A DNA stretch of 64,000 nt from Leptotrichia buccalis C-1013-b. GTDB taxonomy: Bacteria > Fusobacteriota > Fusobacteriia > Fusobacteriales > Leptotrichiaceae. The notes beneath the pieces are model-generated. The model did not search any database. It was not told the DNA's origin and saw only the letters and a list, made by a program, of their open reading frames with translations. The position numbers and the translations under genes were made by a program. The stretch lies in contig NC_013192.1 in assembly GCF_000023905.1 (NCBI RefSeq), forward strand, positions 124,001 to 188,000. Direction: 5' to 3'. How positions within the stretch are numbered: the stretch's first letter is position 1; each line of letters begins with the position of its first letter. Positions 1 through 9,082 of the stretch are shown here, in pieces.

Positions 1-1
1 T

Positions 2-967
2 GCTGCTGCTCCAAACATTATAAGAAGTATGAAAAATTTTAAGAGTAAACATAATAACAATAATGATGATAAAAATGTAAAAATATTAGTGTTTGATGAA
101 GCTCAACGTGCTTGGAATAAACATGAAAATAATGAATCAGAACCTAAAATTTTACTTGAAGCTGGAAATCAAATAGCAAATAAATATGGATATGCAATAA
201 TTCTAGTTTTATTTGGAAATAAACAATACATATATAAAGGTGAAGAAGGTGGACTATCTTTGTGGCTTAAAGCAATAGAGGAGAGTGAAGATTGGAATAT
301 TCTACTTTCAGATAATCTAAACAAACAGATTGATAAAAATGAATTTACTAAAAAAGAAAGAAGAAGGGTTGATAAAAGATTATACCTATCTACTTCTATT
401 AGAGGGAATTCTAATGATTGTAGTAAGTGGGTGAATAAAATCATTTCAGATGAAAGTATTGAGGATATAAAAAAAGAATTTGAAAAAATAAATAATACAT
501 CATTTACAATCTATTTAACACGTTCTCAGGAAAAGGTTAAAAGTTACTGTGAAAAATTAGATGAGAACAAATCATTTGGAATTTTTGTATCTAATTTTAG
601 TTCAGAAAAAAATATTATTTTTAATAACCGTGATAATACTGCATATGGTAAATGGTTTTTAGGAGAAAGTAAGAATCTCTCAACATATTGTTCTGTTTTT
701 GGGTGCCAAGGATTAGAGCTAGATTATCCAATAATAAAATTTAGTGATGATTATACCAGAAAAAATGGAAAATGGATTTACGGTGGTAAGAAATATGAAA
801 ATGCAATAAATAGTAAAATATATCAAAATCCTGAGGATATAGTCGAAAATAATTACAGAGTCCTTTTAACTAGAGGAAGATATGGAATGATATTATTTAT
901 TCCAGAAAATAAAATTTTTGATGAGACATATGAATATTTTAAATCTATGGGAATAAAAGAATTATAG
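2..967 (+). CDS. DUF2075-type DNA/RNA helicase, C-terminal part (5' end outside window)
   Basis: The reading frame is open to the left edge of the window, so the N-terminus with its Walker A motif is missing. The visible part starts a little before a Walker B-like VFDEAQRAW. It continues with a conserved STSIRG block and ends with FGCQGLELDYPII and VLLTRGRYGMILFIP, which look like late superfamily-1 helicase motifs. This order fits the DUF2075 (Schlafen group-3-like) ATPase/helicase family, which is often found near defence or mobile genes. No partner is visible upstream. The first internal ATG (29) has no Shine-Dalgarno sequence and is not a convincing start. The family assignment is by motif recognition; the function is unknown. 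Confidence 0.7.
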   Translation, partial: AAAPNIIRSMKNFKSKHNNNNDDKNVKILVFDEAQRAWNKHENNESEPKILLEAGNQIANKYGYAIILVLFGNKQYIYKGEEGGLSLWLKAIEESEDWNILLSDNLNKQIDKNEFTKKERRRVDKRLYLSTSIRGNSNDCSKWVNKIISDESIEDIKKEFEKINNTSFTIYLTRSQEKVKSYCEKLDENKSFGIFVSNFSSEKNIIFNNRDNTAYGKWFLGESKNLSTYCSVFGCQGLELDYPIIKFSDDYTRKNGKWIYGGKKYENAINSKIYQNPEDIVENNYRVLLTRGRYGMILFIPENKIFDETYEYFKSMGIKEL

Positions 968-983
968 GTATAATTTTTTATTA

Positions 984-1108
984 CACTTGATTATATACTT
1001 GAACCTGTACAAAATTAAACTATTAAAAATCATATAAACTTATGGTTTGAACAAAATAGTCATAGCTTTTGAGTTCAGTTTTAAATCAGTTTTACCATAC
1101 AATACACC
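984..1108. repeat. Short dispersed repeat (copy A) inside a split target sequence
   Basis: Positions 1055-1084 contain a block (AGTCATAGCTTTTGAGTT and following) that recurs with small changes at 21608-21636 and, inverted, at 43373-43404. The flanks CACTTGATTATA (984-995) and TACAATACACC (1098-1108) occur joined together at 53929-53949. This suggests that about 102 bp were inserted here. No coding capacity is seen. Confidence 0.4.
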
Positions 1109-1142
1109 TAAAAATAAATTTAAAGATATTTATATTTTCCTA

Positions 1143-1171
1143 TTGATTTTAGAAAGAATTAGTGCTATAAT
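1143..1171 (+). promoter_or_regulatory. Promoter of cysK
   Basis: A TTGATT -35 box (1143-1148) and a perfect TATAAT -10 box (1166-1171) are separated by 17 bp. The predicted leader before cysK is about 55 nt, and no riboswitch or T-box is recognisable in it. Confidence 0.65.
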
Positions 1172-1233
1172 AATTGTAGATACAAATTAATAAAATAAAA
1201 AATAAATATATTTAAATATGGAGGTAATTTATA

Positions 1234-2151
1234 ATGATTTATGAAAATATTTTAGATTTAATTGGAAACACACCTGTGGTGAAATTAAACTTTTTAAATG
1301 AAGAAAATGTTGCTGATATTTATGTTAAGCTGGAAAAATATAATATTGGTGGGAGTGTAAAGGATAGAGCAGCTCTTGGAATGATAGAAGCGGCTGAAAA
1401 AGAAGGAAAATTACAACCAGGTGGGACAATTGTTGAACCTACTTCTGGGAATACTGGAATTGCGTTAGCTTTAATTGGAAAAGCAAAAGGATACAGAGTA
1501 GTAATTGTAATGCCTGACTCAATGAGTGTGGAAAGAAGAAGCATTTTAGCAGCTTACGGAGCAGAGTTAATTTTAACAGAAGGTGCTAAAGGAATGAAAG
1601 GTGCAATTGCAGAAGCTGAAAAATTAGCAGCTGAAAATGGATATTTCCTACCTCAACAATTTGAAAATTCTGCAAATCCTGCAAAACATTATGAAACTAC
1701 AGCAAAAGAAATTTTGGATGATTTTCCGCAAATCGACGCTTTTATTTCAGGAGTTGGAACAGCAGGAACTTTATCAGGAGTTGGAAAAAGATTGAAGGAG
1801 GAACGTCCTGGTGTTCAAGTGTTTGCTGTTGAACCTGCAACATCTGCTGTGTTATCTGGAGAACAACCTGGAAAGCATTTCCAACAGGGACTTGGTGCTG
1901 GATTTATTCCTGGGAATTATGATCCTAAACTTGTAGATGAAATTATAAAAATAACAAATGAAGAAGCTATTGAGTTTGCAACAAGAGCTTCAAAGGAAAA
2001 TGGACTGTTTATAGGAATTTCTTCTGGAACTGCAATTGCGGCAGCTTACAAAGTGGCTAAAAAATTAGGAAAAGGGAAAAAAGTTTTAGCTATTTTACCT
2101 GATGGTGGAGAAAAATATTTATCAGTTGAAGCATTTAGAAATAGTTTATAA
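1234..2151 (+). CDS. cysK: Cysteine synthase A (O-acetylserine sulfhydrylase)
   Basis: This PLP enzyme converts O-acetylserine and sulfide to cysteine in the cytoplasm. The PLP lysine is K43 in GGSVKDRA, the substrate loop TSGNTG lies at residues 70-75, and a GISSGTA phosphate-binding loop sits near the C-terminus. At 305 aa it has the normal length. The start has a good GGAGG ribosome site 8 nt upstream. It lies just before cysE, which makes its substrate, but each gene has its own promoter and a likely terminator lies between them. The CysM isoform is the only realistic alternative. Confidence 0.95.
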   Translation: MIYENILDLIGNTPVVKLNFLNEENVADIYVKLEKYNIGGSVKDRAALGMIEAAEKEGKLQPGGTIVEPTSGNTGIALALIGKAKGYRVVIVMPDSMSVERRSILAAYGAELILTEGAKGMKGAIAEAEKLAAENGYFLPQQFENSANPAKHYETTAKEILDDFPQIDAFISGVGTAGTLSGVGKRLKEERPGVQVFAVEPATSAVLSGEQPGKHFQQGLGAGFIPGNYDPKLVDEIIKITNEEAIEFATRASKENGLFIGISSGTAIAAAYKVAKKLGKGKKVLAILPDGGEKYLSVEAFRNSL

Positions 2152-2163
2152 AATTAATGTCTT

Positions 2164-2222
2164 AATAAGTAGGCAAGGATTCTTTAATTCTTAAATGTTG
2201 TAAGATGAATTGCCTATTTTCA
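2164..2222 (+). terminator. Likely cysK terminator
   Basis: An imperfect stem pairs GTAGGCAA...ATTC with GAATTGCCTATTTT and ends in a T-rich tract. It lies directly between cysK and the cysE promoter. Confidence 0.5.
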
Positions 2223-2241
2223 TACTCAAAATAAATTTATG

Positions 2242-2270
2242 TTGTTTTTAAGATGGTTTTAGTATATAAT
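2242..2270 (+). promoter_or_regulatory. Promoter of cysE
   Basis: TTGTTT (2242-2247) and TATAAT (2265-2270) are separated by 17 bp. Transcription would start about 15 nt before the coding start, which leaves a very short leader. Confidence 0.55.
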
Positions 2271-2292
2271 GTTACTATAAACAACAGGGAGT

Positions 2293-2841
2293 GTGATTCT
2301 TATTTTTAAATGGTTAAGAAGCGAGATAAATAATATTGCAGAAAAAGATCCAGCAGTAAGGTATAAAGTCGAAGTTTTCCTTTATCCATCGTTACATGCT
2401 ATTATTAATCATAAAATTGCCCATTTTTTTCAAAAACGTAAATTTTTTTTATTGGCTAGATTAATTTCTCAAATTTCCCGTTTTTTTACAGGAATAGAAA
2501 TTCATCCAGGAGCAAGGCTAGGTAATCGAATATTTTTTGATCATGGAATGGGAATTGTTGTAGGAGAAACAGCAGAGATTGGTGATAATTGCGTGATTTA
2601 CCATGGTGTGACTCTTGGAGGGGTAAGTACCTCAAAAACTAAAAGACATCCAACTTTAAAGGAAAATGTTACAGTTGGTACAGGAGCAAAGCTCTTAGGA
2701 AATATAGTAGTTGGGAAAAATGTGAAAGTCGGAGCAAATTCGGTTGTTTTACGAGATGTACCTGATAATGCAGTTGCTGTAGGGATTCCAGCAAGAATTA
2801 TTCCAAAAACAGAGGAAGACTATTATATGTGGCATATTTAA
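2293..2841 (+). CDS. cysE: Serine O-acetyltransferase
   Basis: This enzyme acetylates serine with acetyl-CoA, the committed step of cysteine synthesis. The protein has a short N-terminal helical region and then a left-handed beta-helix of hexapeptide repeats (roughly residues 70-165), including the active-site stretch [15 protein letters not shown]. The 182-aa length matches the short Gram-positive/fusobacterial form. It ends in YYMWHI; a C-terminal isoleucine is what lets CysE dock in the CysK active site. The start is unusual: GTG at 2293 directly abuts GGGAG, and no ATG is available nearby, so a rare ATT at 2296 or 2302 cannot be excluded. Confidence 0.92.
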   Translation: MILIFKWLRSEINNIAEKDPAVRYKVEVFLYPSLHAIINHKIAHFFQKRKFFLLARLISQISRFFTGIEIHPGARLGNRIFFDHGMGIVVGETAEIGDNCVIYHGVTLGGVSTSKTKRHPTLKENVTVGTGAKLLGNIVVGKNVKVGANSVVLRDVPDNAVAVGIPARIIPKTEEDYYMWHI

Positions 2842-2917
2842 TTTATAAAAATATTTTTTTGACAATTTTATATAAAAATTAAGAAAATGGTTTTAAAAAT
2901 TTAAATATCAAAAAAAT

Positions 2918-2946
2918 TTGACAATCAAAGTAAAATATGTTATATT
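2918..2946 (+). promoter_or_regulatory. Promoter of the flavodoxin gene
   Basis: A perfect TTGACA (2918-2923) is followed after 17 bp by TATATT (2941-2946). It gives a leader of about 105 nt before the flavodoxin gene. Confidence 0.75.
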
Positions 2947-2992
2947 TTTAACATAAAGTTTTTAAATAATATGATTTAGAATAAATATGATA

Positions 2993-3014
2993 TTAGGATA
3001 AGAGTTATCCTTAA
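2993..3014. promoter_or_regulatory. Palindrome in flavodoxin leader, possible operator
   Basis: TTAGGATAA, a GAG centre and TTATCCTTAA form a near-perfect dyad about 45 nt downstream of the predicted transcription start. It could be a repressor site or a small RNA hairpin. The regulator is not identified. Confidence 0.4.
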
Positions 3015-3056
3015 AATTAATAGATGATAAACTAATAATAGATACGGAGGGCTAAT

Positions 3057-3551
3057 ATGGCAAAAGTAGGAATTTTTTATGGTTCAACAACAGGAGTAAC
3101 TGAAGACATTGCTCATAAAATTGCAGAAAAGATTGATGGAGCTGAAATTTTTAATATTGACGGAAATGAAGATAAACTAGAAGATTTTGATGTATTGCTT
3201 TTGGGAACTTCTACTTGGGGATTTGGAGATTTGCAAGATGATTGGGCAGCAGTAGTGGATGATTTGGCAAGTAAGGATTTAAGTGGTAAAAAAGTAGGAT
3301 ATTTCGGAAGTGGGGATCAGGGAACATTCTCTGATACATTTATGGATGGAATCGCCATCATTGATGAAGAAATCCAAAAAACTGGTGCGACAATTATTGG
3401 GAAAACTTCAACAGAAGGATATGAATTTAACGAATCAAGAGCAGTTAAAAATAATGAATTTTTAGGACTTGCGCTAGATGAAGTTAATCAATCTGAATTG
3501 ACAGATGAAAGAATTGATGTATGGGTTGAACAAATAAAAAAAGAATTTTAA
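3057..3551 (+). CDS. Flavodoxin
   Basis: This small FMN-binding electron carrier can replace ferredoxin. The FMN-phosphate loop GSTTGVTE is at residues 9-16, followed by the isoalloxazine loops around TSTWGFGDLQDDW and FGSGDQGTFSDTF. At 164 aa it is in the long-chain class. It has an excellent ribosome site (GGAGG) and stands alone, with a strong promoter and a terminator. Flavodoxins are often induced by iron limitation; the dyad in the leader may serve such control, but this is inference. Confidence 0.93.
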   Translation: MAKVGIFYGSTTGVTEDIAHKIAEKIDGAEIFNIDGNEDKLEDFDVLLLGTSTWGFGDLQDDWAAVVDDLASKDLSGKKVGYFGSGDQGTFSDTFMDGIAIIDEEIQKTGATIIGKTSTEGYEFNESRAVKNNEFLGLALDEVNQSELTDERIDVWVEQIKKEF

Positions 3552-3700
3552 TGATAAAAAAGCTATGTCTGTGAATTAAATATTTTTTCTTAATAAAAAT
3601 TATTTTCACAAAAGACAAAATAAATATGATTTTAGCTATATTTTATATATAACTAAGATAAATCAATTTTCACAAGTTGATTTTCTCTCCAAAAATAAAG

Positions 3701-3726
3701 AAGGTGTTGTTAAGACACCTTTTTTA
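3701..3726. terminator. Bidirectional intrinsic terminator
   Basis: AAGGTGT and ACACCTT form a 7-bp stem with a 7-nt loop. It is followed by a T-run on the plus strand and preceded by an A-rich tract, so it can end both the flavodoxin transcript and the opposing birA operon. Confidence 0.8.
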
Positions 3727-3789
3727 TTTATTTATTATTGCTCATTAATTTAAGTTTTTGGAAACTCTAAAAATCTAGATATTAATTTT

Positions 3790-4494
3790 TTATATAACCT
3801 TAAATTCCAACGAAGTAAACTTTATTTCATCCTCATCTCCCTTGCCAATCAATGAAAGGTTACCTCTTCTGTCTATTCGTAAAAACTTGTATTCTTTTTC
3901 TAAGAATTTTCCATTCTGTTTTATAATAATTTTTCTATCTTTTAGATAGCTATTTTCATTTACAACATTTAGTATATTTTCCCAATTTCTATTTAGACTG
4001 TAAAATTGTTCTTCAAAATTTGATACAGTTTTTTCAATAATTTCCTGAATTGAGTGAGTTTTTCCTGTAATTTCCACAAGAGAAATAGCTTTATCACGGA
4101 ACATTCCAAAATCAGTATTGTTGATATTTATTCCTATTCCAACTATTATGTAATCTCTTACTTTTTCACATAAAATCCCACATATTTTTTTATCTTCATA
4201 GTAAATGTCATTTGGCCATTTAAAGGTCAGTTTTTCTTTGGATTCTACATACTCTTTTAATACATTGTAAACTATATAACCTGCAAAGACTGTTATTTTT
4301 TCATCTAGTTCGGTATTATCACTAACGGCAAAAGAAAAGAGTGCGGCACCCTCGTTTGAAATCCACACCCTCTCCCTTCTACCTTTTCCATCTGTCTGCT
4401 TTTTTGCGACAATAACTTCAAATTCTTCTATTCTTAAATGTCTTCTTAAATATTCATTAGTTGAATTTATTTCATCAAAAAATTTAAATTTCAA
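3790..4494 (-). CDS. birA: Biotin--[acetyl-CoA-carboxylase] ligase
   Basis: This enzyme activates biotin with ATP and attaches it to the carrier lysine of biotin enzymes such as AccB (encoded at 50.2 kb). The biotinyl-AMP loop GKGRRERVW is at residues 36-44, followed by KWPNDIYYEDKKICGIL and VGIGININ. At 234 aa it lacks the N-terminal helix-turn-helix of E. coli BirA, so it is a group-I ligase and not a repressor. It is the last gene of a minus-strand group with the fatty-acid kinase fusion (47 bp gap). Confidence 0.92.
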   Translation of the reverse strand: MKFKFFDEINSTNEYLRRHLRIEEFEVIVAKKQTDGKGRRERVWISNEGAALFSFAVSDNTELDEKITVFAGYIVYNVLKEYVESKEKLTFKWPNDIYYEDKKICGILCEKVRDYIIVGIGININNTDFGMFRDKAISLVEITGKTHSIQEIIEKTVSNFEEQFYSLNRNWENILNVVNENSYLKDRKIIIKQNGKFLEKEYKFLRIDRRGNLSLIGKGDEDEIKFTSLEFKVI

Positions 4495-4541
4495 AGGTTT
4501 ACCTCTTTCTTTTTCTGTTTAGAATTAAAATTATCAAGTTA

Positions 4542-7046
4542 TTAACTTAATCTTGGAAATATAAATATTCCGTAAACTGGACCTGCATGAGCTCCTATTA
4601 CAGCTCCAATTTCCCGATTTAATATTAATGAACTTATTTTTGGATTATTTTCCACTTCAGAGTAAATTCGGACTACATTTTCAAGTTCTGTTGGAGTTCC
4701 TCCCCATCCGCTCATGAGAACTATGCTTTGTTTTTTGCTTTCACGTTCTATATATTTTTCTATATATTTTTGAGCATTACGTTCACCTAGAACTTTTTTC
4801 TCAACTGTAACTTCTCCTTGATTTACAGTTAAAATAGGTTTCATATTAAGAGCTCCTGCTATTGTTGAACTTGCCTTTCCAATTCTTCCGCCTTTTTCAA
4901 GATATTTTAAATCAGGAATAATCATAAGTAATTTTCCTTTGTTTCTAAAGTTGTTTATCCAGTTAAGAATTTCTGTAAAACTTTCACCTCTTATTGATTT
5001 TCCAGCTGCACCTAATGCTAGGAAACCTTGTAATAATGAAGCTCCCAAACTGTCAACCAGTTCAATATCGTTTTCTCTGTTTGTCAAACTTCTTCCAACT
5101 TTAGCTGCCTGTATTGTTCCACTTAGCTTTGATGAAGGATGAATTGAAATTATTTTTTTGTATCCTTTTTCAAATAATTTGTTATAGGCATTTAAAAATT
5201 CCTGTGGTGATGGCTGTGAAGTTTTTATTTTTGCATTATTATCAAGCATTTGATGCCAAAATTCTGCTTTTGTGATTTCTACTCCATCTTTGTAAAGCTC
5301 TCCATTTATGTCAATTTTTAAAGGAACTATTTTTATTGGCAATCCTTCAATGTCTTCATTTGTTAAATCAGATACCGAATCTGTAAGAATTGCTATTTCA
5401 GGCATATTTGGATCTTTGTTTTCAATGTAGAGATAATAGTGATAATTTTCCTGATTTCCATTGATAAAAGTTGTTTTTATTTCGCTTAGTTTTTGTTCAA
5501 TATTTTTTTGAGCAGCTTCATCTTTTTCATTTCCGCTTACAACAATGGCTGTTATTGTATTTTTATTAATTAAATTTCTTAATATTTCATCCGTTATTTC
5601 TTTTAGTGATTTTTTTGCAAATTTTATTTTTCCATTTACAAGACCTATGAAATCATCTTTTTGTATTGTCAGATTTTCTACTTTTGTATCTCTCACAGCT
5701 TTTGTAATTTCTACTGAATAATTTCTCGAAGCTGATTCTTTTACTTCATCAATGTCGTTTTCCTTATTTTTCAAGAAATAGTATCCGTCAAGCATTGTTT
5801 TAGTGCTTAATACGATAACAGTTTTTTTAGCTTTTTCAGCTGCCATTTTAGCTGTTGTAATGACATTCTTGTTATTTGGCAGGATATACACAGTTTCTTT
5901 TTTTGTCTTGTCAATAGCATTTAAAATTTCCAGCACGCTTGGATTTTTGCTTTGTCCACCAAGAATCGCAACATCTGCTCCCAGTTTTAGAAATTCGTCT
6001 TTTAAATTTTCAGAATCTGCTAAAATTATGAAAGCTGCTTTAGTTTTGTCAATTTTCGGATTTACAAAGATTTTTGCTTCATCTTTTTCACTAAAAATCT
6101 GCAAATTATCATGCTGCAGTTTCATATTTTCTACTTTCATTTTTTCAAGCGGTCCATATTCCAATGCAATTTCCATCGCTTTTCCTGGATGGTTTGTATG
6201 AATATGTGTCTTAAATTTTTTAGAAGTTTGTGCAAATACTGCTGAATCTCCTAATTCAAGTACACGCTTTTTATATTCTTCTGTATCAAAATCTCCGTTT
6301 AAAATGATGTATTCTGTACAATATTGGAAACGAATGCTTTCAGGATCGTGGTCAATATTTGCTATTGTTTTGTCAAATTCATTTTCTTTTACCTGGGCTT
6401 TTTGCAGTTTGGCCAGTAAATTTAACTCAGTTGTAACTTTGTAAAATCCTTCAAAAAAGAAAAATAGACCTTTTCCACCAGCATCAACTACTCCTGCTTC
6501 CTTTAATTTTGGCAACATTTCAGGAGTTTCTTCCACAGCTTTTTCTCCAGCTTCTACAATTTCTTTTAAAAATTCTACTAGATCTTCAAATTTGCTTGCA
6601 CATTCCATAGCCTTTTCAGAAATTTTTCTGATAACTGTCAGCATTGTTCCTTCAATCGGTTCACTTACAGCACTATAGGCTGTCTCTTTAGCACTTACAA
6701 GAGCTTTTGCAACATCAATTGGCAATAATTTTGCTTTTTCTCCAATTCCCTTTAAAAATCCTGTAATTACTTGTGATAAAATTGTTCCAGAATTTCCTCT
6801 GGCTCCCATTAATACTGCCTCTTCAACTACTTCGATAAGTTCAGGCATTTTTATTTTATCATTTGTTTTTTCTTCCAGATCGTTTATCATAGAGTTTAAT
6901 GTCATTGACATATTACTTCCTGTGTCGCCGTCAGGTACTGGATAAACATTTAATTCATTTAGCAGCTCTTCGTGTTTTGTAACCCATTTTCCGCCACCAA
7001 TAAATACTAATTTTAATCTTTTGGCATCCAAATATTTTATTGCCAT
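4542..7046 (-). CDS. FakA-FakB fusion: DAK2/DhaL-domain fatty-acid kinase fused to DegV lipid-binding domain
   Basis: Residues 1 to about 200 form a DhaL/DAK2 ATP-binding kinase domain with the Mg-ATP motif PVPDGDTGSNM (D39, D41, N45) and ARGNSGTILSQ. The middle (about 230-545) matches the rest of FakA. Residues 548-834 form a complete DegV/FakB fold starting AILTDSVSDLT, with TSQPSP and HPSSKLSGT for binding the fatty-acid carboxylate. In Firmicutes the two are separate proteins: FakB presents the fatty acid and FakA phosphorylates it to acyl-phosphate for phospholipid synthesis. Here the 834-aa length equals their sum. The domain boundary comes from reading only. The start has a strong AGGAGG site. 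Confidence 0.88.
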   Translation of the reverse strand: MAIKYLDAKRLKLVFIGGGKWVTKHEELLNELNVYPVPDGDTGSNMSMTLNSMINDLEEKTNDKIKMPELIEVVEEAVLMGARGNSGTILSQVITGFLKGIGEKAKLLPIDVAKALVSAKETAYSAVSEPIEGTMLTVIRKISEKAMECASKFEDLVEFLKEIVEAGEKAVEETPEMLPKLKEAGVVDAGGKGLFFFFEGFYKVTTELNLLAKLQKAQVKENEFDKTIANIDHDPESIRFQYCTEYIILNGDFDTEEYKKRVLELGDSAVFAQTSKKFKTHIHTNHPGKAMEIALEYGPLEKMKVENMKLQHDNLQIFSEKDEAKIFVNPKIDKTKAAFIILADSENLKDEFLKLGADVAILGGQSKNPSVLEILNAIDKTKKETVYILPNNKNVITTAKMAAEKAKKTVIVLSTKTMLDGYYFLKNKENDIDEVKESASRNYSVEITKAVRDTKVENLTIQKDDFIGLVNGKIKFAKKSLKEITDEILRNLINKNTITAIVVSGNEKDEAAQKNIEQKLSEIKTTFINGNQENYHYYLYIENKDPNMPEIAILTDSVSDLTNEDIEGLPIKIVPLKIDINGELYKDGVEITKAEFWHQMLDNNAKIKTSQPSPQEFLNAYNKLFEKGYKKIISIHPSSKLSGTIQAAKVGRSLTNRENDIELVDSLGASLLQGFLALGAAGKSIRGESFTEILNWINNFRNKGKLLMIIPDLKYLEKGGRIGKASSTIAGALNMKPILTVNQGEVTVEKKVLGERNAQKYIEKYIERESKKQSIVLMSGWGGTPTELENVVRIYSEVENNPKISSLILNREIGAVIGAHAGPVYGIFIFPRLS

Positions 7047-7116
7047 TATTCCTCCTAAAAATAAGTTTTTATATTTTTTATTTTAATTTTAAATCTTTTT
7101 AGCTATTTTGAAAATA

Positions 7117-7611
7117 TTATTCAACATTTTCTAAAAATTTTTGAAATAAATTTTCCTTTTTTAAAATAGTTTCTATAAATTCTCGTACTGCTCCATCTCC
7201 ACCATTTTTGGTAGAAATAAAATCAGCAAACTCCTTTAATTCATTTGCTCCGTCCAAAGGAGTTCCACAAAATCCTGCCATTTTCATAATTTTTATATCA
7301 TTCAGGTCATCACCCATATAGGCAATTTCTTCTTTTTTTAAATTCAAATTTTTCATTATTTCTTTTAAAACAAGAGTTTTTTCAGAAATTCCCTGATACA
7401 GATATTTGATTTTTAATTTTTTGGCACGATTTTTTAAAAGTTCAGATTCAGCGCCTGTAATAATTCCAAACTCTATGCCTACTTTTTGTGAATTAACAAT
7501 GGCATAACCATCCTTTACATTAAACTTTTTTAGTTCCTCACCACTGTTTCCAAGATAAATTCCACCATCGGTAAGTGTTCCATCTACATCCAATAAAATT
7601 AATTTTATCAT
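7117..7611 (-). CDS. kdsC: 3-deoxy-D-manno-octulosonate-8-phosphate phosphatase
   Basis: This HAD-family phosphatase of the KDO branch of LPS synthesis removes phosphate from KDO-8-P. HAD motif I is LLDVDGTLTDGG (nucleophile D8, acid D10), motif II is in GIITGAESE, and motif IV is YMGDDLNDIKIMK. At 164 aa it has the usual length of this capless tetrameric family. It is the first gene of the kdsC-fak-birA group and has its own promoter. Other KDO genes are not in the window. Confidence 0.87.
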   Translation of the reverse strand: MIKLILLDVDGTLTDGGIYLGNSGEELKKFNVKDGYAIVNSQKVGIEFGIITGAESELLKNRAKKLKIKYLYQGISEKTLVLKEIMKNLNLKKEEIAYMGDDLNDIKIMKMAGFCGTPLDGANELKEFADFISTKNGGDGAVREFIETILKKENLFQKFLENVE

Positions 7612-7644
7612 TTTTTCTCCATTTTTTATTTACAACTTGGTTTT

Positions 7645-7674
7645 ATTATACCATAATATACTCTTATTATTCAA
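7645..7674 (-). promoter_or_regulatory. Promoter of kdsC-fak-birA
   Basis: On the minus strand, TTGAAT (7669-7674) and TATAAT (7645-7650) are separated by 18 bp. They lie about 35 nt upstream of the kdsC start. Confidence 0.6.
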
Positions 7675-7813
7675 ATTAATTTTGAAAAATCTGTAAGAAT
7701 GTGATATATTTTACTTAAATAAATGAAATTCAAATGCAACTCATAAGAATAATAAATTTTTATTAACTAAAATAGTACAATATAAAAATAAATAATAGAA
7801 TCGAGGTATAAAT

Positions 7814-9037
7814 ATGAAAAAAATAAATTTTATGAAAAAAGGAAATAAAAAATTTGCTTTATTTTCAATCTTGTTTTTAATTTTAAGTTGTTCAAATAAG
7901 AACGATACAAAATCTAACAGTACAGAAAATATGGCAAATGTTGAGCAAACAAAATCAATTTCTCAGGAGGAATTGCAAAAATATACTAAAAATGCGGTTC
8001 AGACACAGGATGCTTTTGTTAGTGTTCATAACAGCGTAAAAGATTCGATTGTAAATATTCGGACAAAAAAAACTGTTACAGTAAATACATATAATCCGCT
8101 GGAAGAAATGCTTTTTGGACGTTCTGGAGGGCAGGAGAAACGTGAATCTGGTTCACTTGGTTCAGGATTTGTTGTTTCAAAGGACGGATATATTGTTACA
8201 AATAATCACGTTATTGATGGCGCAGATGAAATTTATGTAAAATTCTCAAATGGACGTGAATATCGTACAAAGCTTGTGGGGACATCACCGGAAGTTGATA
8301 TAGCTGTATTAAAAATAGATTCAAATGAAACGTTCAAGCCATTGGAATTTGCAAATTCAGATCAGGTTCAAATTGGGCAATGGTCGATAGCGTTTGGAAA
8401 TCCATTAGGACTTAATGATTCGATGACTGTCGGAATTGTAAGTGCGGCTGGACGTAGTTCGCTTGGAATTGAACAAATTGAAAACTTTATTCAGACTGAT
8501 GCAGCTATTAACCAAGGAAATAGTGGTGGACCGTTAATTGATATAACTGGTAAAGTTATTGGAGTAAATACTGCAATTTATTCTCAAAGTGGTGGAAGTG
8601 TAGGAATTGGATTTGCCATTCCAGCTAATTTAGCTATGACTGTAAAAGATTCAATTATCGCAACTGGTAAATTTGAAAGACCGTATATAGGTGTGTATCT
8701 TGGAACTTTAGATTCGGATAAAGTAAAAGCTCTTAATCTAAAATCTTCAAACGGAGTATTTGTAGCGGATGTTGTTCCAAATGGTCCGGCAGCAGCTGCA
8801 GGAATAACTAAAAATGATGTCATTATAGCAGTTGATGGAAAGGAAGTTAATTCATCTGGTGCATTTGTAGGAGAAATTGCAGCTAAAAAAGTTGGACAAA
8901 ATGTAAAATTAACAGTAATTAGAAATGGAAAAACTATACAAGTAGGAGTAAATCTTGTTAAAACTCCAAATGCTCTTCAACAGCAGCAAATTATTCAGCA
9001 AAGACAGCAACAACAACAACAGGAATTTGGAAGATAG
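7814..9037 (+). CDS. HtrA/DegP-like serine protease lipoprotein
   Basis: This envelope protein-quality-control protease has an N-terminal signal with a lipobox ending ILSC (C26), so it is predicted to be a lipoprotein rather than a soluble periplasmic protein. The chymotrypsin-like domain has the triad H132 (NNHVIDG), D162 (DIAVLKI) and S237 (GNSGGP). One PDZ domain follows (about residues 285-385). The protein ends in a glutamine-rich tail of mixed CAG/CAA codons. With only one PDZ it is closer to DegS/HtrA-type than to two-PDZ DegP. A lipid anchor is less common in the family. Confidence 0.9.
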   Translation: MKKINFMKKGNKKFALFSILFLILSCSNKNDTKSNSTENMANVEQTKSISQEELQKYTKNAVQTQDAFVSVHNSVKDSIVNIRTKKTVTVNTYNPLEEMLFGRSGGQEKRESGSLGSGFVVSKDGYIVTNNHVIDGADEIYVKFSNGREYRTKLVGTSPEVDIAVLKIDSNETFKPLEFANSDQVQIGQWSIAFGNPLGLNDSMTVGIVSAAGRSSLGIEQIENFIQTDAAINQGNSGGPLIDITGKVIGVNTAIYSQSGGSVGIGFAIPANLAMTVKDSIIATGKFERPYIGVYLGTLDSDKVKALNLKSSNGVFVADVVPNGPAAAAGITKNDVIIAVDGKEVNSSGAFVGEIAAKKVGQNVKLTVIRNGKTIQVGVNLVKTPNALQQQQIIQQRQQQQQQEFGR

Positions 9038-9082
9038 TTATTTTTTTCTTCAAAAATAATTTTAGAAAGGAAAAATAAGTTT

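Noticed and set aside
8950-9035. CAG/CAA-rich tract at the end of the HtrA-like gene as a possible slippage repeat
   Set aside because: Codons are mixed and the gene ends normally right after it; there is no pure repeat long enough to suggest phase variation.
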